Assembly (NCBI RefSeq): GCF_945859705.1
Contig: NC_079137.1
Span: 66,114,277-66,178,276, forward strand
Direction of reading: 5' to 3'
DNA length: 64,000 nt
DNA from: Episyrphus balteatus
Taxonomy: Eukaryota > Arthropoda > Insecta > Diptera > Syrphidae
Part shown: positions 48,149 to 59,947 of the stretch, piece by piece
Numbering within the stretch: position 1 is the stretch's first letter
How the letters are laid out: each line of letters starts with the position of its first letter
The notes under the pieces: generated by a model
What the model saw: the letters and a program-made list of their open reading frames with translations, nothing else
Database searches by the model: none
Told to the model about the DNA's origin: nothing
Translations under genes and position numbers: made by a program

Positions 48149-49500
48149 ACAACTTTCCGCCTTTTCAAATAGATGGAATCCTATAAAAAATTAAGTATTC
48201 TTGGTAACGTCATACGACAAGTACAATACCTCTGAACTACTTCCAGTATATTTTAAAACGTACTAACACTTAACTTTAATCCACAAAAAAAAAAAAAAAG
48301 TTTAAAAAAAAGTGTAGTATAAACTCAAACTACTTTATATACGGACGTGATGCATGCTTAAATAAACTTTTGCAATAAAAGACTCACCTTACGTACCTCC
48401 TGAATGATTGACTCTCTGTGATGTTAGCATGCTACCTCACCTTCCGTCGTAAAGTCGACTTCAAACCAGCAAAAAGCAACCAGTGTACTTACCTTTTACC
48501 TTCCTACCCAAACAGCGCAGTGATGTGCAATAAAATTTTTCCTCGTTTTCGCTCAAACGTCAATGAGCCATTGAAACTTTTTTAATATCCGCAAATAAAA
48601 ACAAAACAAAGTGAAAATAAATTCAAACAAAACAAAATGAAACGCAAAAAAAAAATAAACTCAAATATCCACCATTTTTTGTAATGAATGAATTGCCTTT
48701 CGTTGCAAAATAACAACAAAAATGAAATCCAAATAAAAATCCCCCGAAAATTAACCCAGGCTATTTTGCAATCAGGATAGTTTTATTTTTTTATTTGTAT
48801 GTGTGTTCAACACGTAGTAGCGCCATCTAAAGTGTAATTATTGATTCTCATGTCACGAACGATTATTGAGATTCTTGAGAAGCTGATGGAATAACTCTCG
48901 CTTCAGCACTCACCCTTCCACAGAGCAAGAGAGGCAGCTTCTCAAAAGCTTCAACTACAGAATCAGCATCCGTGAATTGCAATTCCATTTCACACTTTTA
49001 ATGAAAAAAGTTTCAACAGCGTGCCGCGATGTTGCTGGCTTGATGTAGCCGTTACCAACACCACCACCGAGAGAACACGCAAAAAGGATTCGTTTTTTCC
49101 ATTTTCGAAAGTTGTTCTTTATATTTTTTTTTTTGTTTTTTTTTTGCAATTTTTTTTCTATACTACTTTGCTTTCGGATGAATATCCTTTTTTGTCGAAT
49201 TCGATGTTGCTGGTTCTTGTTTTGAACCTCTCGACCAGCCTATTTTGGCCTGGATTTTTTTTCTCATTTTATTTCATTTTGTTTTTGGAAAATAAAGATA
49301 TACGGTACATTAACATTATTTCAAGGGCGGATTAACAATTTCAGCATACATTTTTTTCTTTCACTGGAAACCAAGGAGATATTTTTGGTTGCATTCTCAA
49401 ACATTTATAATTTAATATTTTTAAATTAAAATAAATTAAAGCAACTCTATGTATGTATTACATTGATAAATGAAACCATTTAAATTAATTTAAAAAAAAA
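48149..49500. other. Unique DNA, no gene called
   Basis: On the minus strand several strong splice-donor-like strings cluster between 48378 and 48510 (AAGGTGAGTC, GGTACGTAAG, AAAGGTAAGT). No coding frame could be tied to them. Poly-A/T tracts are at 48283-48299 and 49122-49158. Confidence 0.4.
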
Positions 49501-50864
49501 GTTACACATACACCATAGTGACCCTCTATTTAAATAATGGATCAAACGAAACTTAATATCTCTCAGAATTTGGTAACTTGTTCAGCCCAAATCCTTACGG
49601 TTTTCGATTAAATATGCAGTTCTTGTGAAATTTCCCTACTTTGCATCAGTATTTTGCTTCCTCTGCCCATAATTGATTTTTGTTTTTTACAATTCTTTCA
49701 ATAAAACATTTCTTAACAATAAGAAACAATTAATTAATAAAACTATTTTTTATTTCATACGCCATTTTTCTGCAAATTAATGAACAGTTCCAAGTTTCGT
49801 AAAAACTCAATTTCTTGCTTTTATTTCAGAGCAACAAGACAAAAAAAATTTGTATTGTGTTACTCTGGTTTATTATTTTTAAAACTTATCCCGGTATTGC
49901 AGCTTTAAAAAAAGTATAAAAGTTTCCAAAGTTGAAGTTAGATAAAAAAATATTACAGTTTGAACTCAAAAAAAAAAGGTTTTTCAGAGCAAAAAACCTT
50001 GTATTCATCAAAACTTTTTTGTTATAATTTAAGTCGAATAAAGTCCTTTAGCAGAAATGTAGATCTTTCAATTATCTACATTTTATACCGTAACAGTTTT
50101 ATTGTACAATGCACGGTTCTTGCACTATAGCTCATTAAACTCGAGTTAGACTCACAGGGTATGAAAATTGTATTTTTGTTCCCAACACTACAAAAGCAAA
50201 TCTTAGGAGGGGAAAGGGTGATTATCTTTTGTTTTGGTTTACAATTAACCCAAAAAGTGCAAATTAAAACCAAGCACAAAAAATATTTTTATTTTTGTCG
50301 ACCTGTGTAATACAAAACAAAATAAAAGTTAAGTAGTTCAACTTTGATAACATTTCCTTACGGTATAAAATACAAAACTGTATTTAAAATTACAAAAACG
50401 ATTTGGTCTCCAAACTAAATATTTTATTTTATTTCTTGGACAGCAAAGTTTGTTAAAACCAGTTGAGCCATGTATTAAAACAAAAATATAGGTATATACA
50501 AGTTTGAAACATTTAATTAAAATTGGAATGTCTTATTTGAAAATAAATAGAAACACAATTGAAAATTTCTAAAAAAATCATGGACGTGTTTTTAAAAATT
50601 GGCAAACACTACTTACGAGCATTTGGATGATTTTCGGTTTTGAAATTAACTCTCTTCATTCTTGATTTTGGGTAGGTATAACTAATAGTTTTGTCACAAT
50701 ACCTACTTTTTATTTGATGTTTTAAAAGCCTTATCACAATTTTTTTTAAGTTGAGTTTTATTCGGAATCAAAGTTGAAAAGTCATTATTTCAAAACACTC
50801 TATTTGAATTTCCAATATAATAGCGCAACCAGACCTCGAAGTAACCTTGTGCCCTAAATTAACC

Positions 50865-51110
50865 AAAGAGACCTTTGTTTTGAAAGCATACCTGCTCGAG
50901 GGATTTGGAAGAATTTTTCCAAATTGATTTGTTTTTAGATTCGAAAATCTGAAAAATTTAGATTTGTAATTTTTGTACCAAATGCATATAGACGTGCTCA
51001 CTATGAAGTCATATCTTTAAATCAAAATTATTTTCGAGACTTTGGTCCTAAGATAATATATGTATCTATACAAATTGAAGAGAAAAAAGAAAGAATAAAA
51101 ACAAATGTTT
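50865..51110 (+). repeat. Dispersed repeat D, copy 2
   Basis: GATTTGTAATTTTTGTACCA, CTATGAAGTCATATCTTTAA and TTTCGAGACTTTGGTCC follow the order seen at 18270-18370, with moderate divergence. Confidence 0.6.
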
Positions 51111-51124
51111 GGATAAAAATTACT

Positions 51125-51290
51125 CAGCAACCAGACTGCAACGTAAATTTCGATTATCATATTCATATGGAGATCCTTTTTATGTCTCACTCGATGGATT
51201 TTGATAGAATTTTTCAAAATTCCTTTTTTTTCGACAAGAGGTTAACCTTGGATTTTTTTTCAATAAAAACAGAAAATGATATCTTACATT
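51125..51290 (+). repeat. Dispersed repeat D, copy 3 (partial)
   Basis: CAGCAACCAGACTGCAACGT, TTATGTCTCACTCGATGGAT and GAGGTTAACCTTGGATTTTT match copies 1 and 2. It lies in direct tandem with copy 2. Confidence 0.55.
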
Positions 51291-52058
51291 AGAGAATGAT
51301 ATGAATGTAGTCCAAGAGGTTAGAAATTATAGGTACACTAGCACAAATGTTTATAGTGACAAAAAAAACGTGATTTTTTTTAGTGATTTTCGTTAGTGGA
51401 AAATTATCGTAAAATGATAAATCTTAAAACATGTGAAAATTAAATTCTTTTAATTTTACGATTTAGGTAAAATAAAAAATTCAAATCATCAAATCACAAT
51501 CGTTAAATACATTATGCCAAAACCAAAATTTTCAAAAATGTTAGGTATGTCTTTATTTTTTTGTGGAACAATTTTTTCTTTATAATTATTTTTACTTCTT
51601 TAAAGGATATTATTATTAAGCTTCAGGTTTCTTTTCGTTTGACTTTTCTACGATTTTTTTAGACTACTATATAAGTCATTGAACCATAAACCATACTTTT
51701 TACTTAAATTTATTAACATCAAATTCATTTTAGTTTGTATAATCATTTTATTAATGAATATCGTTAAAATTTTCGGTAAACCAAAGCAAACTTTGAAAAA
51801 CTTAAAATAAAGTTAAAATATCTCAAAATAGTATGAAATGTTAATTTTTTTTTTTCAAAATTTAACGTTTTTTGAAAACTCTTTAAATTTCGTTTATTGT
51901 TGTAATTAAAATTATTTAAGGTTTAATGGTTACATTTTATGAGGAATTTATTATTTTACAGGTATTCGATTACATACAACAAAGTTCAATTTCTCTTAAT
52001 TTTTATTACAACCATAGCGAATTTTGAATCAACATGGTCACTGTGGCGTATACGTAAC

Positions 52059-53816
52059 ATTTCCATAAACTAATTTTTGTTCCTTGAGAAAAAAAAATTG
52101 TAGGAAATAGTGAAATCATTTCAATTTGTATGTCTATTTAATTTACTGACCATTATTATGATGAAGTGGTTGACAGAAATGGTACGTATAAATTTGCCTT
52201 CCTTTTCATATTGCTTTTTAACTAAATCCCGACGAATAAAAAGGGATAATCTCTTAATCCAGCCCTGCAGTTTAAAATAAAACCAAACGGCCGCGCCACT
52301 AAATACACAAACAAACTCATGCTTAAATATAGACTCTAGCGAGATGTTAATTCCTTCTTAACTATTTTTTTTTTTGAGTTCGTTAGCCTGCCTCGTCTGT
52401 TTATTGCAATAGAAATGCGGTGCAATGTAATTTTCCAACTCATTAGGAAAAATATTTTCATTTTTCTATGTTCGGCTTTTTGCTCCTTTGAATAAAATCC
52501 TTGGAAAAATATTACAAAAATTGGAATATATCTGAACATCTACTCCTTTTTACTACCATCAAAGTAGATTTTGTATGTTTGTGTTAGTGTATGTATTTAA
52601 CGCGAATGAATAGGCAAAATGAGCATAGTGAATTGCTTTTTAGTTACAACCAAACTAAGAGAATGAAGGCAACATCATGAAGGAAGAAGAATTAGGAAAA
52701 AAAAACTTCTTTATCCTTAACACTCTATTTTTGTTTTTTTGCTTCATATTCCTGCGATCTGCGAAGAACCCAACAACTCTAGACTCTCCCAGGCTAACAA
52801 AAACCACCCTCACCCATCTCCAGCCACCATCCAGAGCGGTAATTATTTTCAAATTGTTTCCTAAGGAACCGAAGGACTCTTTGATTTGGATTTTATTATT
52901 TTTATTTATTTCATGAAAAACCGAGGTACGGAACGGGTCGGGATGGGATTTGGCCAAAGAAAAAGGTTGCCCCCGATTTCCGGATCGTTGAACGGAATAG
53001 CTGTTCGATAAGTTTTGCAATCGTGTTGTCGTCGTCCTTACAAATGAAAGCCAATGAGCTTCTTCTTTTTTTCCTACTTCTTCTTCTTCTTCGTCGCCGT
53101 CTTCTGTAAAAAGGACAAATTATGGTTTTGGTATTTAAGTGTAAGAAAAATATACCAATATTTATTCCATCATCAAAACGTACCTAATTTTACTGAGGCA
53201 AGGATGTAGAAGAGAGTGAAGGCGGACAAAGTAGTAAAAAGGACTTTAGAAACAAAACCAGAAAGAAGAAGTGATTTTGCTTAATTGGCTGTTAATTAAC
53301 CGCTGGAATTTAATTAGCCATAAAGGCAGTGAGCAGCGACTATAGTGCAGTATTCTGGTTATGTCGGCGGCGCGGATTGAGAAGAGTGGAAATATTGTTG
53401 AGAAGTATAGAGGTACGTCTACCACAATTCTGTACTTCTGGTATGGAAGCAATTAATTTCCGTTTTGAATTTTCGCGCGAGACAGTTAGCAGAGAAACAC
53501 TCTCTCGCACAGATATAGAGTGTTCATTTGCTATTGAATCGGTAATTAAAAAAGGAAATGATGATCATAAATTGGAGAGTGTGAAAAAAAGTTGAGACTT
53601 TTAAGATTTTTTTTTTTTAAATTGTTTTCCGGTAGGGAAATGTTGAAAGTTAGCTTGTTGCTTATTAAATGAAATATTTTCAAATGTAATTGGGTTGACA
53701 AGTAATTTTGTTGTTGTAAATTAGTTGAATTTCAGGAACTCTTATTTAGGACGGAATTAATATTTATCTTTAAAATGAAGTAAGTAAAATCAGGCTCCCG
53801 CTAGTTAATAAAAAAA
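52059..53816. other. Unique DNA, no gene called
   Basis: It includes a CTTCTTCTTC microsatellite (53067-53097) and a GC-richer island at 53325-53420 that holds a possible short first exon (see findings). The minus frame 52655-53020 is open for 121 codons; its D-G-G-W-R-W resembles a motif of sugar/monocarboxylate transporters, but the flanking residues do not, so no call is made. Confidence 0.4.
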
Positions 53817-55090
53817 ACTGGTTGTCTGTAAAGTCGGTTTACGGACGATAATCTTACATCATGACAAAATATTTATGAAAATTTGCATACTTTTATGAAT
53901 TAGATTGAAAAAAACTTTAAAAAAAATATACTACCATGTCATATGGGTAATGATAATAATTAAACTAAAACTTGAGATTTTATTTTTATTTGTACTATTT
54001 GTAGAAAAAAAGTAATAATTTTTTCAAACCAATCGTATTTTACAAAAAAAGTGAACAAAAATATGGTTTTTTTCTTTTCTCATTTTGTTTATTTTTTTTT
54101 TTATAAAAAGCTTTCGAAGAAATTATGTATATCATCAAAAAGCTTTAGATCTATCCTAAAAAAAAAGTATAAAATAATGATTTCTTGAAATCACAAATTT
54201 TTCATAAAAAAAAAGCAAAAAAATAATAACTTTTTTTTCTTTAAACAACATTTTTTCAATGTTTTCATATAAAATTGTACTAAATATTTATACCATCTGG
54301 GAGCTTATTATTTCAGCTTAAAATATTCACCTCAGTCATGTCTGTACAACATCTACAAAAAGAGCTAGAGTTTTTTTAATGCAATTGATTTTCATCAAAA
54401 AAACCAAAATATCTATGTAACTTTTTTTTCTTCCATCATCTTTTAATCCATTTTTTATATTTCAGCCTGAAGTAAATTTTATATATTCGAAGAGCATATC
54501 ATTTCGACTTTAACTAGGTACAAACATATATTGATAAATCATATCTGTACGACCTACAATTTTTAAAAGCCACCCATGTTAAAATGTAAAACTTCGATTA
54601 CAGTAGTAACGCTTGGTCATCTGGTAATTTTGAACTTTTCAAAATTTAAGATTTTTCGTAGCGCATATGTAACCGTGATGTGTGATATATCAAATGCAAG
54701 GTCTTATAATTAATTGCTAAATAAAGTTAAATCAAATTTCGATGTATTCTTGGTAAAAATAGAGGACACCAATATTTCAAAACTGTGCATTTATGAAAAT
54801 AATTGAAACTTTGTTCAAATATAGTCCTGTCTACAGGACTATATAAATTCCATGTATCTTTCTTTTAAAATAAAAAAGATAACAAAAAATCGTTGAAAAC
54901 ACTGAACAAAATTTAGGGCAAACTAAATTGTTCTCCCCGTCTTTCGCTCAAAAATCATTTTAGGAATCCTATTTTTATGCACATATACGCAGAAAAAAAT
55001 AAGTTTTTTTTTTAAATCATATTTTAAAATCTAGCGCATAAGAAAAAATTTGAGACATCTTATTCTTTTTTATTAATATGTAATTGGTAC
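53817..55090 (-). mobile_element. Family E repeat, copy 2 (inverted)
   Basis: It begins GGTTGTCTGTAAAGTCGGTT plus TACGGACGAT, the inverse of the right end of 41330-42716. It then carries, in inverse order, CATCTACAAAAAGAGCT, TTATTTCAGCTTAAAATATT, CCTACAATTTTTAAAAG, GTGATGTGTGATATATCAAA and ATCAAATTTCGATGTATTCT. Divergence from copy 1 is substantial and the far boundary is approximate. Confidence 0.6.
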
Positions 55091-55103
55091 ATAACTCAAA
55101 TAA

Positions 55104-55400
55104 CACTGGTCAACAAGGTTTTTGGGTTGCTGAACTCGAATCCGCAATCAAAAAAATTCTATTAGCCTTCTAACATTTGTCTTATAATCACCGTTACAAA
55201 TTGGTTTTTAATAAATTACCCACATAAAAACAGAACCTCGAAAACAGGCAAAATTACGTTATTTAGAATTTTGTAATGGTAATATTTCAAAAACGGAGCC
55301 AAATCAAATTTTTCTGATTTCAGATTTGAGTTTAGCACATCAAAAACCTCTAGAAAAGTATATCTTGGTTCTTGTGGCATAAAAAAGTTCAATCTTGTTG
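55104..55400. mobile_element. Family B element, diverged short copy
   Basis: CACTGGTCAACAAGG is preceded by TAA at 55101-55103. Inside are TGCTGAACTCGAATCCG and, inverted, GATTTGAGTTTAGCACATCA and CTCTAGAAAAGTATATC. The right end is reduced to AATCTTGTTG. It adjoins the far end of family E copy 2. Confidence 0.6.
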
Positions 55401-57521
55401 AAAAAATTTTCGAAGGCTTAACTTCTGCTTTTGTAAAAACAGTAGAAAACCGTTTATAACTCAGTTTTTAAATTCTTAAAGAATATTTTCAATGTCAATT
55501 ATTCAACTCTCAACGAATTACCGTTTAGAAATTAATACTTTTTTACTATCTCATTGTTCCCCTTTTTACCTTTTTTGGTATTTACGTTTAAGATACCTAA
55601 CCTTAAGATACCTAACCTTTTAAAAAGGCTATAGTAGACTATGTGGGATTTTAAGAACGTTTGGAAAAACCACCAATGTCGTAAATGGCAAAGAAATGTC
55701 GTTGAAAACCTTTAATGTTTCTTCGAGTTTAAAAACACTTTTATAATTCATGTAAGTATCCCGCTATAATTACTATCAAATATCAAAGTTCACCACCAGT
55801 ACAACTTTTTAACCCCCCAAAATTAAAATTGCACCCAAATGGCCATTCTTATAAACTTGTTAACCCCAAACAAGTGTCATGCGGTATCTTAATCTTTATC
55901 TTCACATCTCAAGCGAACAAAATGAACAATTACATTTTCTTCTTGTGAAATGATACCTAATTCGAATTCAAATCGAGGTATGATGGCTCCCTTGCGAGAT
56001 GGTTATCTTTTTTTGATATTGAAGCTTGTTGTTGTAAGCATATAACCTCATGTCTTTTGTAAATAATTGCACTAGGTACTATACCCCCAACCAGACAGAC
56101 ATCACAGAGAGAAAAGAGAGATGTTAATCATCATATAGGCAACCGACAACACATCCGGAAAAGTGATCTATGGTCATACCAACAATTTGCTAATCATCTG
56201 TGAATCTTGATTGAAATTTCCCATTTCACCCAAAATTCCCTCCTCTTTTTGATGTGAAAATGGATTTTCTATAGTAAATTCGAAACCTAAATCAGTAATT
56301 ACACCAGGATTTACATGCATAAATTTACTATCACTCATCTCACACTTATATCGCTTTGCTTTGATCGATCCTGGCTCTCATATCCTTTATATACAAACAA
56401 ATACACATATCTGACTCACATGTGTATTTGGACATTTCCGTTTCTGATGCTGTAATTCAATTACACACCATAAGAGCGTCCGTGGAACCGATTAATATGG
56501 CTGATAGCAATAAATTTGTCTATCAATACCATAAATTGAATTAAATCGTTTACATCGGATAACATAGAACAGCTGGACGAGAAAAGCGAGTCAAACACAC
56601 ATTTATACACACAATTCTATACAAAATTTATACATGGGTCAGGCTTTTGGACTCGAGATGATGATGATGATACTCTCTCTCTCTGTTGTACATATAATCG
56701 GTGTATTGCGATGAGGTCATCGCGCGCGTTATCCTTGCATAACAATGCTTCTCCTTCCTTTTTGGCCTATGCACAGAGTTAACGTGTAGCTATATAAATA
56801 TTATATCAACAATAGCGAGCTTTTTGATATTCAGTAGATATACAGAGTTTATGCTCCCCCCAATTCTGCCGGATGTAAACTGTAAATACACATATCACCC
56901 ATAAGTTCCGGTGCCCAAATATTTTGCTAGTGGTTAAGTTCAATGGAATGAATGATGATGAACGCCGACAACACCCAACAACAACCAATTCTGACATATT
57001 TTTCATTTCATTTTCAAGCTTCAGGCAATAATATCCTTTTGCAGGGGTAAATTAAATCCTGCCATTTTGATTTGAATTATTATTGCGAAATATTTCTTTA
57101 ATATTTTTTTTTTGTAAGTATTTTATTGTGTTAACCTAGGTCAATAAATCAACGATTTATTTTATTTATTGAAATGAAAAGTGCAATGAATTGGTAAAGG
57201 GGGAAAATTAAAAAAACCAAAACAAAAACAGTGGAGAATAAATTACTTAATTTTAGTAATTACCTTGAAATCTGAAAATTCTAAAATAAAACGAAACATT
57301 TTTGATTTTCTTATATTATTAAGATTATTTTGCTGTTGTTTTTTAACAGATTTTTATTTTAAGTCAGTAAAAACTAATTAAAAAAGCAAATTAGCGCCAA
57401 AAAAGTATAAACCAAAACACTTAATACATAATTAGATTGACAAGTAAAGGATTTCATATTTTAGAATCAAGATAGCACAAATCAAATCAAATCAGTCTAT
57501 TGTTGAGTAAACGCCAAGAAT
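55401..57521. other. Unique DNA, no gene seen
   Basis: It includes a two-copy repeat of AAGATACCTAACCTT (55586-55619) and a less AT-extreme, homopolymer-poor block at 55880-57030 with GAT and TC microsatellites (56658-56695). No coding signal is visible. Confidence 0.45.
56658..56695 (+). repeat. (GAT)n and (TC)n microsatellites
   Basis: GATGATGATGATGATAC followed at once by TCTCTCTCTCTCTG. Confidence 0.8.
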
Positions 57522-58184
57522 AATTCTCGACTGAAAAGGTAAAGTATCTTAAGTCGACTTAAGATGTTTTCAGTTTTTTTTGTTGAACCTCAGTGCCATC
57601 TTAAAGGCCTACAGTTCTATCTTATCGGCATCTTTCTATCTCACCCCTTTGCTTTTTTATGCACAAAAACAATTTCATCTTATGTTCAAAAGACACATAT
57701 TATTCAAAACCTTAAGTAGACTTAAGATTATATTGGGTTAAGACTTTTTTTATTATATTGTAAAATCTTAAATTATCTTATGTTGACTTAAGATATTTTC
57801 GCGCGTGCAAGCAGAAACAAAAAGTCATCCTTAAGTTGACATAAGATAAAATTTTTTTTTTTAATTCCGAAAGAGTATGAAAAGGCAAATCATCTTATGT
57901 CAACTTAAGATGTTGGAAATTAATATAAAATACAATTTATAAAAAAGCCAAACTATCTTAAGTCATATCTAACGTATTTAAGAAATTATAATGGGAAAAA
58001 TGTTAGAAATATCTTTTTGAAATAAATTTAATAAAAAAGATCATAAAATTTGACATCTAAATGTTTTATACAATTAAATTTACACTTGAAAGAATTTTTG
58101 GGAGGCAGCTTTGAAGTTTGTTTTTGCTCTCCTGAAAAATCACCAAAATTGACATAAGATACTTTACCTTTTCAGTCGAGAATT
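57522..58184. mobile_element. 0.66-kb TIR element with reiterated ATCTTAAGTCGACTTAAGAT palindrome
   Basis: The left end AATTCTCGACTGAAAAGGTA plus AAGTATCTTA is an exact inverse of the right end. Versions of ATCTTAAGTCGACTTAAGAT recur at about 57546, 57712, 57775, 57828 and 57891, with half-sites at 57955 and 58149. No gene lies inside and no clear target duplication is visible. It is a MITE of unknown superfamily. Confidence 0.82.
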
Positions 58185-58239
58185 TGTCAAGGTCCAGTAA
58201 AGGAAAAATTAGCACACTCTCACTCATGTTGTGTTTGAG

Positions 58240-58330
58240 GTTTATTTGTAATTACTCTATAGGGCAAATATTGGTTTCGTGTCGTGCAGAGAAACTAAAT
58301 TTTTTAAGTTTTAATACAAACCAATTTCAC
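58240..58330 (-). mobile_element. Family A tail fragment, inverted
   Basis: CTCTATAGGGCAAATATTGG plus TTTCGTG, then TTTTAATACAAACC, match in reverse the tail of copy 3 (AAAACCTCG, ACACGAAACCAATACTTGCC). Confidence 0.6.
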
Positions 58331-58559
58331 GATGGAAAAATAAAATGCACTTACTTACTCCTATGTTAAAATTTGCTCGGAATATTAAAGATTTTTTTTA
58401 ATAATCGTGCAAGAATTTTGAAAATCGTTAGAGCTGTTTTTTTTTTATTATTTCTTTTTTTAGATGTATACAAATTTTTTTACATTAAAAAAAATTGTTT
58501 TAGCACTTTGAATAAATAGTTAATAAAGACTTAAAAAATTAATTTCAAAATAATTACTA

Positions 58560-59602
58560 CACTGGTTTACAAGGGTTTTGTTGCCGAAACAAAAATATAC
58601 TTTTCTGAAGGTTTTCGGTGTTCTTTAAACTTTAGAACCTTGAAAATACAAACACCTTTTTTTATTATTATTGATTACAATTTTTATTTGATGTTCACTT
58701 GAAAGTGGTTGGACAGCGAGTGCCCATTATGCCGATCATTTAAAGGTACTTTGCCAAAAATGACAAGTCAGCATAATGAACACTCAGCGCGTGAGACTAA
58801 ACATTGAACTTTTATTAAATGATCTTATTTCGTCTGGTCTCACGCAGAAGTAGGAGTTGGGTGGAAATATGATATGGTAGGAAAGGTAAAAATGGGTGAT
58901 AGAATACAAAAAAAATACATAATTATACTTAAAAAGAACACTCAGTGGGAACTGGTAATAAATCATTTCCCATCGTGTCAGCAACAATGCAATGTGATAA
59001 TACTATTGGTCATATGGTTACTTAAAATGATACTAAAAATGTTTACTTAACACTGAACTCGAATCCGAAGTCAGAAACAACTAATCAGCTCCCGTTTTTG
59101 AGATATTACAGTTCTTTTGAGTTCTTCGGACCTTACTCTTTTGCTGAGCATATTTAGTAACGGTTTCTATAAGAACTGTTTCCCATCTTTCGATATCTGT
59201 TTAAATCTTTGCAATATCTTTTGTATTGCCCGAGAAACTTAAAATGAAGTAAGAGGGTTTGGCTTCATATATCATAAAGGAGATAATGACGTTATACAAT
59301 TTATAAAAATACCAAACAACTGAGGATATCTCGGGCAGTAAAAAAGATATCGGAAAGATTTAAACAGATTTAAAAAGGTGGAAAATAGTTCTTATAAAAA
59401 CCGTTACTAAATATGCTCAAACAATTTTACTTATATAAATGAATAAGGTCCGAAGTACTGCATTTTCTAACGGTAATATTTCAAAAACGGGAGCTGATGA
59501 ATTTTTGTTGACTTCGTATTCGAGTTCAGCACACCGAAAACCTTCAGAAAAGTATATTTTGGTTTCGGCAACAAAAAAAAAGTTTAATTTTGTTAACCAG
59601 TG
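58560..59602. mobile_element. Family B element nested in A, itself interrupted
   Basis: CACTGGTTTACAAGGG at the left and TTGTTAACCAGTG at the right are inverses, flanked by CTA and TTA. The body matches 36608-37260 except for a 431-bp insertion (58622-59052) between GGTTTTCGGTG and GAACTCGAATCCGAAG, which are contiguous in the other copies. Confidence 0.78.
58622..59052. mobile_element. Unidentified insertion inside the B element
   Basis: The insertion is defined by comparison with the uninterrupted left arm of 36608-37260 and the right arm of the same element. It contains two short inverted phrases (GCGTGAGACTA near 58789 and TGGTCTCACGC near 58837). It starts near TGTTCTTTAA and ends near TTACTTAACA, so a solo-LTR-like boundary (TG...CA) is possible, but no target duplication is clear. 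Confidence 0.5.
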
Positions 59603-59947
59603 TTATCAATTTAAAAAAAAATTATTTTTGAAAAAAAAGTTAAAATATTGTTTTGTTTTTTTTTTCAACACTTTCTAAAACTTTATGAAGAATAAACGCT
59701 TTTGTACACAAATTTTCGTTGAAATCGGGTAAGTAGTGTACGAGATATTCAGAAAACAAAAAAAAAAGGTTATATGGCAAAAAAAATTTAAAGTTTTCAA
59801 AAAAAGTTAAATTTTGAAAAAAAAAAAAGAATTTCATACCATTTTTGTATATTATTCCTAATTTTTGATTTTTCATTAGTTTATCTAAAATTTAAACTAT
59901 ATTTATTAATAAAATATTCAAATAAACTCATTGATTTCAAAAATAAT

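Larger units (their letters stand above)
49501..52058. mobile_element. Possible 2.56-kb element between GTTAC...GTGACC inverted ends
   Basis: GTTACACATACACCATAGTG plus ACC at the left is an imperfect inverse of GGTCACTGTGGCGTATACGT plus AAC at the right (19 of 23 bases by eye). Each resembles the perfect inverted pair of the element at 21318-21848. The interior is AT-rich, holds two D repeats and shows no gene. The two ends may instead be unrelated solo ends. Confidence 0.35.
58336..59880 (+). mobile_element. Family A element, old copy split by a B element
   Basis: AATAAAATGCAC and TTACTTACTCCTATGTT match the A start. GAATTTTGAAAATCGTTAGA and GCACTTTGAATAAATAGTTA follow in A order up to 58556. 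After the B element the A order resumes at 59603, with GTACACAAATTTTCGTTGAA, ATCGGG and GTACGAGATATTCAGAAAAC at about 59700-59760. Confidence 0.6.

Noticed and set aside
52655..53020. 121-codon minus frame with D-G-G-W-R-W, reminiscent of monocarboxylate transporters
   Set aside because: The residues after the motif are charged rather than a membrane helix, and the rest is not hydrophobic, so the likeness is probably chance.
55586..55622. Telomere-like CCTAACC repeats
   Set aside because: Only a 15-bp phrase in two copies; it does not follow the insect TTAGG period.
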